Assembly (NCBI GenBank): GCA_902788205.1
Contig: CADAJJ010000009.1
Coordinates: 1 to 64,000, forward strand
Length of the DNA: 64,000 bases
Reading direction: 5' to 3'
Origin: RUG023 sp900315435
GTDB taxonomy: Bacteria; Spirochaetota; Spirochaetia; Sphaerochaetales; Sphaerochaetaceae
Positions within the stretch are counted from its first letter, which is position 1. Each line of letters begins with the position of its first letter. The notes beneath the pieces are model-generated. The model saw only the letters and a list, made by a program, of their open reading frames with translations. It was not told the DNA's origin and searched no databases. Both the position numbers and the translations under genes were made by a program. Shown piece by piece: positions 42,328 through 49,738 of the stretch.

Positions 42328-43314
42328 TCAGGAACGGACCCGGTAAGGAGATTCCTCCCCACGGCTGAAGGCGAGAGCGGCGTCGAAGTTGCTCTGGATC
42401 TCGGCCCGGAGATCGCCTTCTGTGTAGAAGGCGATATGGGGAGAGAGCAGCACCTGCTCCATCGCCTGCAGCTTCCGGTACTCCGGATAGGGAATCGTTT
42501 CGCCCCTGTGGTCAAAGTAGTAGAGTCCGTCCTCCTCTTCCTGTACGTCCAGCAGGGCAAAGCCAGGACGGCCGTCCTGCAAGGAGGCAATCAGCGCGCT
42601 GGTGTCGACCAGCTGGCCCCGGGCGGTATTGACCAGGACGGAGTCTTGCTTCATCAGTCCCAGGCGGCGGGCATCCAGCAGGTGGAAGGTCTCAGGATGG
42701 GAAGAGAGGTGGAGCGTCACCACGTCGCTGGCAGCCAACAGCTTGTCGAGCGCCAGGTATGTGGCAAGCTTGTCCGCCTCCGGATTCGGCTTCCGGTTCC
42801 AATAGAACAGCTTGGAACCGAAGCCGGAAAGGTGGCGAAGGACGGTCAATCCGATCCGTCCGGTGCCGACCACGCCGACAGAGACATCGCCCAGCGCCCG
42901 GCCGATGCGGCCACGGAGGGTGAAGTCCCCTTCCGCGCTCTTCTTCATGACCAAGGGCATCTTCCTCAGTCCCATCATCGCCAGCATGATCGCGTAGTCC
43001 GCCACTCCCTCGGGCGGGTAGGCGGCGTGATAGACGGCAAGTTCCAAGGCTTCAGCCGCCTTCAGGTCGACATGGTCGTACCCAATCGACCGGCAGATGA
43101 TGGCGCGCACCCCCAAGCGGGCAAAAGTCTCAAGCAACGTCTTGTCCATCGTGCTGACGGTGAAGCTGATCGCGTCGTAGCCCGCCGCGAGGATGGCGTT
43201 CTGCAAGGAAGGCGCCTCGCTGCTGGAGCCGACCGACCATCCATACCGGATGGCGAGCTCCTCACAGATGGGTTTCTCGTCGTAGGCCCGCAGGCTGTAG
43301 AGGAACAATTTCAT
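42328..43314 (-). CDS. D-2-hydroxyacid dehydrogenase (D-lactate-dehydrogenase-like)
   Basis: A 328-residue NAD-dependent dehydrogenase. The nucleotide-binding motif is GVVGTGRIGLTVLRHL near 147; catalytic Arg in NTARGQLVD near 230, Glu in DVQEEEDGLYYF near 258 and His in LLSPHIAFYTEGD near 292. The family reduces pyruvate-like 2-oxoacids to D-hydroxy acids, so a fermentation role (D-lactate) is likely. The start is ATG 43314, with TATCAT 6 nt upstream and no ribosome site. The upstream region is shared with the putative sigma-54 small-RNA locus. Confidence 0.9.
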   Translation of the reverse strand: MKLFLYSLRAYDEKPICEELAIRYGWSVGSSSEAPSLQNAILAAGYDAISFTVSTMDKTLLETFARLGVRAIICRSIGYDHVDLKAAEALELAVYHAAYPPEGVADYAIMLAMMGLRKMPLVMKKSAEGDFTLRGRIGRALGDVSVGVVGTGRIGLTVLRHLSGFGSKLFYWNRKPNPEADKLATYLALDKLLAASDVVTLHLSSHPETFHLLDARRLGLMKQDSVLVNTARGQLVDTSALIASLQDGRPGFALLDVQEEEDGLYYFDHRGETIPYPEYRKLQAMEQVLLSPHIAFYTEGDLRAEIQSNFDAALAFSRGEESPYRVRS

Positions 43315-43363
43315 ACCAACATGATACGGATATGCGAGCCCCGAGTGTGAAAAACTTTCCGTT

Positions 43364-43413
43364 TGTGCAATTTCTGCACACCCATTTTCATCCAAACAGG
43401 CATATCTTGCACA
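43364..43413. promoter_or_regulatory. Two inverted-repeat enhancer-like sites
   Basis: TGTGCA-ATTTC-TGCACA (43364-43380) is a perfect palindrome with a 5-nt gap. A second, imperfect site CAGGCA-TATCT-TGCACA lies at 43397-43413, with centres 33 bp (three turns) apart. They lie 90-140 bp upstream of a sigma-54 promoter, the normal place for enhancer-binding-protein sites. The half-site and spacing resemble NtrC-type elements, but the actual activator is unknown. Confidence 0.5.
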
Positions 43414-43552
43414 CCTCCAGCCTGGCGTGGAGGCCCGATCCTCCCTCCAAACTTGGTCCACAACCCCCTTTTCCCCGGTTGTAGGTACCTTTCAAGGAAG
43501 TTGGCACGGCTCTTGCATAGTATTTGTCAGAGCAAAGCAAAAGTTTTTTCAT
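43388..43552 (-). CDS. Possible small ORF (54 aa) with a perfect ribosome site
   Basis: An ATG at 43552 on the minus strand is preceded by AAAGGAGG with a 6-nt gap. The frame begins MKKLLLCSDKYYARAVPTSL and ends at a TGA at 43390-43388. The sequence is not recognised. It is antisense to the sigma-54 promoter and part of the putative small RNA. The ribosome site could equally be the complement of the small RNA segment. Reported because of the site; likely not coding. Confidence 0.22.
   Translation of the reverse strand: MKKLLLCSDKYYARAVPTSLKGTYNRGKGGCGPSLEGGSGLHARLEVCKICLFG
43501..43517 (+). promoter_or_regulatory. Sigma-54 promoter
   Basis: TTGGCACGGCTCTTGCA matches the sigma-54 consensus YTGGCACGrNNNTTGCW at every specified base, with GG at -24 and GC at -12 separated by 10 nt. 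It points to the right, away from the dehydrogenase gene. The predicted start is near 43528. No protein gene in that direction follows within range. Confidence 0.65.
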
Positions 43553-43626
43553 CAACAACCTCCTTTAGAATGAAAATTCTGGCAAGCGCCGGTTCTCCCC
43601 CATAGGGCCGGCGCTTGTTCTTGTGT
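43528..43626 (+). ncRNA. Putative sigma-54-dependent small RNA with anti-Shine-Dalgarno segment
   Basis: Predicted transcript of about 100 nt from the sigma-54 promoter to an intrinsic terminator. The 5-prime part is unpaired and contains CATCAACAACCTCCTTT, which is complementary to a ribosome site followed by a start codon (AAAGGAGG...ATG). A small hairpin AGAAT-GAAA-ATTCT (43567-43580) follows, and then the terminator: CAAGCGCCGG (43583-43592) pairs perfectly with CCGGCGCTTG (43608-43617) around a C-rich loop and is followed by TTCTTG. No ORF longer than 11 codons lies in the transcript. It is not a recognised RNA family. Confidence 0.42.
43583..43626. terminator. Terminator between small-RNA locus and ggt
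   Basis: A perfect 10-bp stem, CAAGCGCCGG with CCGGCGCTTG, and a 15-nt loop. On the plus strand the tail is TTCTTG; on the minus strand it is CCAGAATTTTC. It may serve both the small RNA and the ggt gene that ends 20 bp away. Confidence 0.6.
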
Positions 43627-43645
43627 ATCCGGCCTCGCCCATCCC

Positions 43646-45244
43646 TCAATAGGCCGCGACCATTCCGTCCGCCCGTGGCTCGGTCGCTCCCATCAGGCTC
43701 CCGCCATAGCGCATGATGATCTGGCCCCGACCCATCTCCCTGCCATGGGGGACGACCACGATGTCGTGTCCCCTTCCGCGAAGCCCTTCGATGATTTCGG
43801 AGCGGAAAGCCTTTTCCACCTCCACCCGTCTGCCTCCAGTCCACTGCCAGCACGGGGCGTCCAACGCTTCCTGAGGGTTCATCGCGAAGTCGACCATATT
43901 GGTCACCACCTGCAGGTGCCCCTGCGGCTGCATGAATCCCCCCATCACCCCGAAGGGGCCCACCGGAATCCCGTTCTTGGTCAGGAAACCGGGAATGATT
44001 GTGTGGTAGGGCCTCTTGCCGGGGGCCATGCAGTTCTCCATGGCCGGATCAAGGGTGAAGTTGTGTCCACGGTTCTGCAGGGCGATGCCGGTATGGGGAA
44101 CGACCAGGCCGCTGCCGAAGCCCATGTAGTTGGACTGGATGTAGCTGACCATGTTGCCCTCGCCGTCCGCCGTGCACAGGTAGATGGTATCCCCGCTGGC
44201 CGGATTGCCTGGCTTGGGATCCAGGGCCTGTTGGCCGATCAGTCTTCTCCTTCGGGACATATAGTCGTCGCCAAGCAGCTCTTCCACCCGCACCTTCATG
44301 TACCGCGGATCGGCCACATACCGCTTGGCGTCGCTGAAGGCAAGCTTCAACGCCTCGATCTGCCAGTGCAGGGTATCGACGGTATCCCGCTCCCCAAAGG
44401 GGAAACCGGAAAGCATCCGTAGAGCCATCAAGGCGACGATGCCATGGCCGTTGGGCGGAATTTCCCAGACCTTGCAGCCACGGTAATCCGCGGAAATCGG
44501 GTCGACCCACTGTGGATGGTATGCCGCCAGGTCCTCGTAGCGGAGGTACCCGCCGCTTTCCCGGGAGAAGGCATCGATGCGCTTGGCGAGTTCACCCCGG
44601 TAGAACGACTCGCCATTGCTTTCGGCGATCATGGATAAGGAACGTGCGTGGTCAGGAAGCCTGACAACACTTCCCGCCCGGGGCGCTCCACTCTCCGTGG
44701 CGAAGGTCTCGAACCAGAACTGGAAACAGGGGTCGGTCAACGTTCTCTGGAATTCGTCAAAGGATTCCTTCCAGAGCTGGCTGGTCACCGGCTGTAAGGG
44801 ATATCCATTCCTGGCGTAATCGATCGCACCGGAGAAAAGTTCCTGGAAAGGCAGGTGGCCGAAGCGGGAGGAGATGGCGGCCCAAGCGCCCGGAGCACCT
44901 GGTACCGTGACCGGAATCCAGCCCCGTTTGGGAATCGTCCCCCATGCGCGGATCCTTTCCATGTCGAGCGCCATCGGTGCCGGTCCGCTGGCATTCAGTC
45001 CGTGGAGCTTGTGGTCCGTGGCGCTGTAGATGATCGCGAAAGCGTCGCTGCCCAATCCGTTGCTCGTCGGCTCCAGGACTGTCATGCAAGCGGCGGTGGC
45101 GACCGCCGCGTCCATGGCGTTCCCGCCTTTGCGCAACACTTCCAGCCCTGCCTGGGCTGCCAAGGGCTGCGAGGTGCAGACCATCCCGTTCATGCCGAAA
45201 ACCACATTTCTCCGAGAAGGGTACCGATAGGTGCATACGTCCAT
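43646..45244 (-). CDS. Gamma-glutamyltransferase-family protein
   Basis: A 532-residue Ntn-hydrolase precursor. The N-terminal part includes GMVCTSQPLAAQAG and EVLRKGGNAMDAAVATA, and the catalytic threonine should be in SGDTIYLCTADGEGN near residue 357, where processing splits the large and small subunits. No signal peptide is present, unlike E. coli Ggt, so a cytosolic YwrD-like role (glutathione or gamma-glutamyl peptide breakdown) is more likely. The start is ATG 45244, just 4 nt after the HAD stop, so they form an operon. Confidence 0.9.
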   Translation of the reverse strand: MDVCTYRYPSRRNVVFGMNGMVCTSQPLAAQAGLEVLRKGGNAMDAAVATAACMTVLEPTSNGLGSDAFAIIYSATDHKLHGLNASGPAPMALDMERIRAWGTIPKRGWIPVTVPGAPGAWAAISSRFGHLPFQELFSGAIDYARNGYPLQPVTSQLWKESFDEFQRTLTDPCFQFWFETFATESGAPRAGSVVRLPDHARSLSMIAESNGESFYRGELAKRIDAFSRESGGYLRYEDLAAYHPQWVDPISADYRGCKVWEIPPNGHGIVALMALRMLSGFPFGERDTVDTLHWQIEALKLAFSDAKRYVADPRYMKVRVEELLGDDYMSRRRRLIGQQALDPKPGNPASGDTIYLCTADGEGNMVSYIQSNYMGFGSGLVVPHTGIALQNRGHNFTLDPAMENCMAPGKRPYHTIIPGFLTKNGIPVGPFGVMGGFMQPQGHLQVVTNMVDFAMNPQEALDAPCWQWTGGRRVEVEKAFRSEIIEGLRGRGHDIVVVPHGREMGRGQIIMRYGGSLMGATEPRADGMVAAY

Positions 45245-45248
45245 ATTC

Positions 45249-46067
45249 CTATTCCTCGAACAGATATTTCCGGATTGCCTTTGCGACTCCGTCATTCGTG
45301 TTGGTATCGGTCACGAAGCGGGCCACCTGCTTCACGGCATCGAGCCCGTTGCCCATGGCCACCCCATAGCCGGACGCCTTGAGCATCCCGATATCGTTGT
45401 CATAGTCCCCGAAAGCCATCACCTGGCCTGGGGCAATATGGTAGTAGTCGGAAAGAATCCGGACCACATTGGCCTTGTCGACTCCTTTCTTGACCGTCTC
45501 GATCACGAAGGGCGAGGAATTGTAGACAGAAATCCGGTCCCCCATCTCCTTTCGGACCACATCGCGGAGCATCGTGGCCTTTTCGGGGTCCAACGTCTTG
45601 GGGATGCACTTGTACAGGGGGTGGCGGGTCCGCTTCCATTCACCGAGTGTTTCCTCCAGGTCGACCGCATGTCCGCCGAAGCCGTACAGGGAGGCTTGGA
45701 TGTCGTAAAGGCGGCCGCCCTTCTCCGCATACCACTCGTCCAGGTCGAAAAGCACACATTCGACGCCATGGCGGTGGGAGATGCGGACTACCTCGAGGGC
45801 GAGGTCGTAGTCCATGAGCTCCTGGTGGATCGGCTTGCCGTCAACCTCGACGTAGCTGCCGTTGAAGGCGCAGATCGCCACCGGGGCGGGAATCTGGGAG
45901 GCGATGGTGGCAATCCCGCTACGCATCCTCCCGCTGACCAACGCGAAGGGGATGTGCTTCTCGTTCACCAGCTTGGCAATCCATTTCCTGTTTTCCTCGG
46001 AAACCAACGACTTCTCATAGGCGAGCGTCCCGTCGACGTCGCTCAGCACCAGACGGCAATCAATCAT
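45249..46067 (-). CDS. HAD-superfamily Cof-type phosphatase
   Basis: A 272-residue hydrolase. Motif I is LVLSDVDGTLAYE near residue 6, motif II VSGRMRSG near 43, a lysine near 197 and motif III/IV MAFGDYDNDIGML near 220. The large C2B cap places it in the YidA/Cof group that dephosphorylates sugar phosphates and other metabolites. TAAGAT with extended TGG lies 6 nt before the ATG, giving a leaderless mRNA. It is divergent from rlmE with only 45 bp between. Confidence 0.9.
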   Translation of the reverse strand: MIDCRLVLSDVDGTLAYEKSLVSEENRKWIAKLVNEKHIPFALVSGRMRSGIATIASQIPAPVAICAFNGSYVEVDGKPIHQELMDYDLALEVVRISHRHGVECVLFDLDEWYAEKGGRLYDIQASLYGFGGHAVDLEETLGEWKRTRHPLYKCIPKTLDPEKATMLRDVVRKEMGDRISVYNSSPFVIETVKKGVDKANVVRILSDYYHIAPGQVMAFGDYDNDIGMLKASGYGVAMGNGLDAVKQVARFVTDTNTNDGVAKAIRKYLFEE

Positions 46068-46112
46068 ACGGGCATCTTACCATCCCCGCATGCTTTCTGC
46101 TAGGATGGAGGC

Positions 46113-46721
46113 ATGGCGAACATCAACAGCAGAAGGGACAAGGCCGACCGTTACACCCAGCGGGCCCACCGTGAGGGATATCCGGCACGAAGCGTCTACA
46201 AGCTCGAGGAACTCCAGGAGAAATTCCACCTGATCCACCAGGGCAACCACGTGCTGGACGTCGGGGCGGCGCCCGGTTCCTGGACGTTGTTCTGCGACCG
46301 TGTGCTGCTCAAGGGCAACGGGTCGATCGTCTCCGTAGACTTGAATCCCCTGAACATCTCCCCCATTCCGCCGACAGTCACCTCCTTCGTCGGAGATGCC
46401 TTCAGCAAGGAAATCAGGGCAAAGCTGGTCGAGCTCGGTCCCTATGACGCCATTATCAGCGACGCGGCTCCGATGACAACGGGCAACCGGAGCGTGGACA
46501 CCAGCCGCAGCGAGTGGCTCGCCGAACAGGTAGTCTACCTCTCCGCCGAGCAGCTCAAGCCGCACGGGAACATGGTCCTGAAGATCTTCCAAGGGGGCGG
46601 GCAGGTGGAAATCATCCAGAAAATGCGCGAGCTCTTCGCAAAGGTGAAGCCTTTCAAGCCACAGGCCTGCCGGGAGGATTCCTTCGAGATCTACCTTGTG
46701 GGACTGGACAAGAAGGAATGA
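46113..46721 (+). CDS. rlmE: 23S rRNA (uridine-2-prime-O)-methyltransferase
   Basis: A 202-residue RrmJ/FtsJ methyltransferase. The SAM motif is VLDVGAAPGSWT near residue 47, and the catalytic tetrad is represented by SVYKLEE (Lys), ISDAAPMTTG (Asp), VLKIFQGG (Lys) and a later Glu in EDSFEIYL. It modifies U2552 of 23S rRNA. TAGGAT lies 6 nt before the ATG; a GGAGG directly next to the ATG is too close to act as a ribosome site. Confidence 0.93.
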   Translation: MANINSRRDKADRYTQRAHREGYPARSVYKLEELQEKFHLIHQGNHVLDVGAAPGSWTLFCDRVLLKGNGSIVSVDLNPLNISPIPPTVTSFVGDAFSKEIRAKLVELGPYDAIISDAAPMTTGNRSVDTSRSEWLAEQVVYLSAEQLKPHGNMVLKIFQGGGQVEIIQKMRELFAKVKPFKPQACREDSFEIYLVGLDKKE

Positions 46722-46731
46722 CTGGAAATGA

Positions 46732-46759
46732 CAAAGGCCGCCCTCTCGAGCGGTCTTTG
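46732..46759. terminator. Bidirectional hairpin between rlmE and mscS
   Basis: CAAAGGCCGC and GCGGTCTTTG pair over 10 bp with one wobble around an 8-nt loop, between convergent genes. U-runs are weak on both sides. Confidence 0.6.
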
Positions 46760-46779
46760 CAGTATTCGTGCGAATCTCT

Positions 46780-47655
46780 TCACGCCTTGTCCTGCGAGAC
46801 GATATGGACGTCGAGCTGGTCGAACGGCACATCAACTCCTGCCTTGGTAAGAGCGTCATACCACTCTCCCTGGAATCTCCAAAGGACTTTCCAGTAGTCG
46901 GAAGGCTTGACCCACGGGCGGACGATGAAATTGATCTCGCTGTCACCCAATGAACCGACTTCCACCGTCGGAGCCGGCGTCGGAAGCACCTCAGGATAGC
47001 TCAAGACCAAGTCGGAAAGAATCTTCTTCGCCTTGGAGATGTCGCTGCCATAGGCGGCAGAAGCGGTCATGTCGACTCGTCTCTTGTCCATGGCGGAATA
47101 GTTGACCACCGGGTTGCCCCACACGAGCTTGTTGCTCATGGTGATGCGCTTGTTGTCCGGGGTAAGCAGCTCGACACGGTTCATATCCATGTCGGTGACG
47201 GTACCGCTGAAGGAACCGCTCTCGATATAGTCGCCGATATTGAACGGATGGTTGATGATGATCATCAGGCCGCTGAAGAAGTTGCCAATCGTCTCCTGCA
47301 ACGCGAAGCCCAAGACGACACCAGTGACTCCGATGCCGGCGAGCAACGGCTTCATGTCCAGGCCAAGATGGCTGACAAACCAGATACCGATGCAGACAAA
47401 GCAGAGCCATCGTACCAGCTTGCGCAGGAAGTTGCCAAGCAGACCCATGCGATTGTTCCGGTTCAGCGCCCTCCCAATCAGCATGTCGAGCCATTTGACC
47501 AGGCAGTACATGACCAAAACACCAATCAGACCTGAAAGCAACTTGGCACAGATGGTAGACCAGTTCAGCTTGGAGAAGGACATCACCCCATTCATCAGTT
47601 GCTGGGAGAAGCTCTCCACCTCATCAGGAGAGACTTCGGCATCAAAGAACATCAT
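46780..47655 (-). CDS. Small-conductance mechanosensitive channel (MscS family)
   Basis: About 291 residues. Three membrane segments lie in the first 130 residues; the pore helix and beta-domain start are GVTGVVLGFALQETIGNFFSG near 118 and FNIGDYIESGSFSGTVTDM near 150, then the cytoplasmic domain. It opens on membrane tension to release solutes after osmotic downshock. The start is ATG 47655 with AGAGGAA upstream; a longer frame to 47736 lacks a ribosome site. Confidence 0.92.
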   Translation of the reverse strand: MMFFDAEVSPDEVESFSQQLMNGVMSFSKLNWSTICAKLLSGLIGVLVMYCLVKWLDMLIGRALNRNNRMGLLGNFLRKLVRWLCFVCIGIWFVSHLGLDMKPLLAGIGVTGVVLGFALQETIGNFFSGLMIIINHPFNIGDYIESGSFSGTVTDMDMNRVELLTPDNKRITMSNKLVWGNPVVNYSAMDKRRVDMTASAAYGSDISKAKKILSDLVLSYPEVLPTPAPTVEVGSLGDSEINFIVRPWVKPSDYWKVLWRFQGEWYDALTKAGVDVPFDQLDVHIVSQDKA

Positions 47656-47730
47656 TCGTAATTCCTCTTTCGTTGTTGTGCAGGTTCTTTCCTCGAACCC
47701 GCCATTGAAAGTATCAGGCAGACAGCGGAA

Positions 47731-47757
47731 AGGCAAGGGGCGTCCACCCCTTGCCTT
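47731..47757 (-). terminator. Terminator of htpG
   Basis: GGCAAGGGG and CCCCTTGCC (47732-47740 and 47747-47755) form a 9-bp perfect stem with a 6-nt loop. On the minus strand the stem is followed by TTTCCGCTG. Confidence 0.7.
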
Positions 47758-47772
47758 CCGATATCAAGGCTG

Positions 47773-49650
47773 TTACCTGGAAAGCAGCTCGTGAAGGCGT
47801 CTGGTGAAGGCCACCGGATCCTTCGGCATCACTCCCTGGGCAAGCAACGCCTGGTCCAGAAGCACACCACACCAGGTGTCGACCAGTTTCTGGTCGCTCT
47901 CCGACCCGATCTTCTTGATCATCGGGTCGTCCGCGTTGATCTCGAGAATCGGCTTGGACTCCACCACTGGCTGGCCCATCTGCTTCAGGATCTGCTGCAT
48001 CTGGACCGTGGGGGCGGAATCGTCGACGACGATGACGGCAGGAGTATCGGTAAGGCGGCTGGAGACCACGACATCCTTGACCTGGTCCTTCAGGCTGGCC
48101 TTGATTTTCTCGACCACGCCCTTGCCCGCCTCTTCCTTCTGCTTGGACGCCTCGTCCTTCAGGTCATCCATGCTGCCGCTCTTGTTGATCGCCTTGAGCG
48201 GGAGACTCTGGTAGGAGCCAATCGAACTGGCGACGAACTCGTCGATCTCCTCGTCCAGGACCAGCACCTCGTAGCCCTTCTTGGTATAGGCCTCGATCAG
48301 CGGACTGGCCTTCAGGGTCTCTTCCTTGCCGCCGGAGATGTAATAGATGCTCTTCTGGTCCTTGGGCATGCGGCTCTTGTAGTCCTTCAAGCTGACGTAG
48401 CCGTCCACCTTCGAACTCTTGAAGCGTACCAGCTCCATCAACTCGTCACGATTCTCCCAGTCGCTGTACAGACCCTCCTTCAACGGGCGGTTGTACTGTT
48501 TGATGAACTCGATATACTTCTCCGGTTCCTGCTCGCTGATCCGCTTGAACTCGGCAAGCAGCTTCTTCACGGAATTGCTGCGGATCGAGCTCATGATCCT
48601 GTTCTGCTGCAGGATCTCACGGCTGACGTTCAGCGGGAGGTCCTCGCTGTCGATGATGCCACGCACGAAGCGCAGATAGGTGGGAAGCAACTGCTTGTCG
48701 TCATCGGTGATGAAGACACGCTTCACGTACAAACGGACACCCGGCTTGTAATCGGCATAATACATGTCGAACGGCGCCGTCTTGGGCACATAGAACAAGG
48801 TGGTGTACTCGATCGAACCTTCCGCCTTGGTGTGCAGGTAGAACATCGCGTCATCCGTATCATGGAACGTGTTCTTGTAGAAGTTCTGGTAGTCTTCCGG
48901 TTTCAGCTCGCTCTTCGAACGCTTCCACAGCGCCTGGCAGCTGTTGATCTGCTCCACTTTATGGGTGACCACTTTCTTCGCGTTGCCATCCTTGTCCTTT
49001 TCCTTGTCGTCATAGGTGACATCGTCGTAGGCAAGGAAAATCGGGAAGGAAATGTTGTCGCTGTACTTCTTGACCAGCTGTTCCAGTTCCCAGCGGTTGG
49101 CATAGTCCCCGCCATCCTCGTTCAGATACAGGGTGATCGTGGTTCCCTGCCCATCACGTTCCGCCGGGTCGATCGAATAGGACCCTTTGCCGTCACTGGA
49201 CCACTTGTATGCCTGCTTCTCTCCCGCCTTGCGGCTGACTACCTCGATCCGGTCGGCGACCATGAAGGCCGAGTAGAACCCGACACCGAATTGGCCGATC
49301 AGGTTGGAATCCTTCTTCTGCTCGTCGGTCAGCGAGGCGAGGAATCGCTTGGTGCCCGAAGAGGCGATCGTGCCGAGGTTGGTGTTCAGGTCGTCCTCGT
49401 TCATGCCGATACCATTATCCGTAATGACAAGGGTGCGCTTGTCACCCTCGGTGAAACTGATATCGATCCGGGGATCGAACGCCAGACCTTTCAGCTTCTC
49501 GTCGGTGAGCGTCAGATACTTGAGTTTGTCGAGCGCGTCGCTCGCGTTGGAAATCAACTCCCTGAGGAAAATCTCCTTATTCGAATAAAGAGAATGAATA
49601 ATCAAATGCAGCAGGTCGTTGACCTCTGTCTTGAATTGCATTTCTGCCAT
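47773..49650 (-). CDS. htpG: Chaperone HtpG (Hsp90)
   Basis: A 625-residue Hsp90. N-terminal GHKL ATPase motifs: KEIFLRELISNASDALDKLK near 24, ITDNGIGM near 75 and GQFGVGFYSAFMVAD near 118; the middle-domain arginine is in LNVSREILQQNR near 335. The C-terminal dimerisation domain ends HELLSR, without the eukaryotic MEEVD. Normal length. A GGAGG-like site precedes the ATG. Single-gene unit with its own terminator. No CIRCE or other heat-shock operator was identified upstream. Confidence 0.97.
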   Translation of the reverse strand: MAEMQFKTEVNDLLHLIIHSLYSNKEIFLRELISNASDALDKLKYLTLTDEKLKGLAFDPRIDISFTEGDKRTLVITDNGIGMNEDDLNTNLGTIASSGTKRFLASLTDEQKKDSNLIGQFGVGFYSAFMVADRIEVVSRKAGEKQAYKWSSDGKGSYSIDPAERDGQGTTITLYLNEDGGDYANRWELEQLVKKYSDNISFPIFLAYDDVTYDDKEKDKDGNAKKVVTHKVEQINSCQALWKRSKSELKPEDYQNFYKNTFHDTDDAMFYLHTKAEGSIEYTTLFYVPKTAPFDMYYADYKPGVRLYVKRVFITDDDKQLLPTYLRFVRGIIDSEDLPLNVSREILQQNRIMSSIRSNSVKKLLAEFKRISEQEPEKYIEFIKQYNRPLKEGLYSDWENRDELMELVRFKSSKVDGYVSLKDYKSRMPKDQKSIYYISGGKEETLKASPLIEAYTKKGYEVLVLDEEIDEFVASSIGSYQSLPLKAINKSGSMDDLKDEASKQKEEAGKGVVEKIKASLKDQVKDVVVSSRLTDTPAVIVVDDSAPTVQMQQILKQMGQPVVESKPILEINADDPMIKKIGSESDQKLVDTWCGVLLDQALLAQGVMPKDPVAFTRRLHELLSR

Positions 49651-49726
49651 GAAAATACCTCCGACTCGTGCCTAAGATAGACATGAATTTGCAAAACGGC
49701 AACTTCCAAAGAGCCGGCCGCAAGGG

Positions 49727-49732
49727 TATGCT
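49727..49732 (+). promoter_or_regulatory. -10 element of the ROK regulator, leaderless
   Basis: TATGCT is followed by AAGGAC and the ATG. The same six-base spacing appears at other leaderless genes here. AAGGA could in principle act as a ribosome site but would lie too close to the ATG. Confidence 0.4.
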
Positions 49733-49738
49733 AAGGAC

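Noticed and set aside
47791..49680. 629-residue plus-strand open frame over htpG
   Set aside because: Complement of a highly conserved gene; composition is leucine/valine/histidine-rich with no family match.
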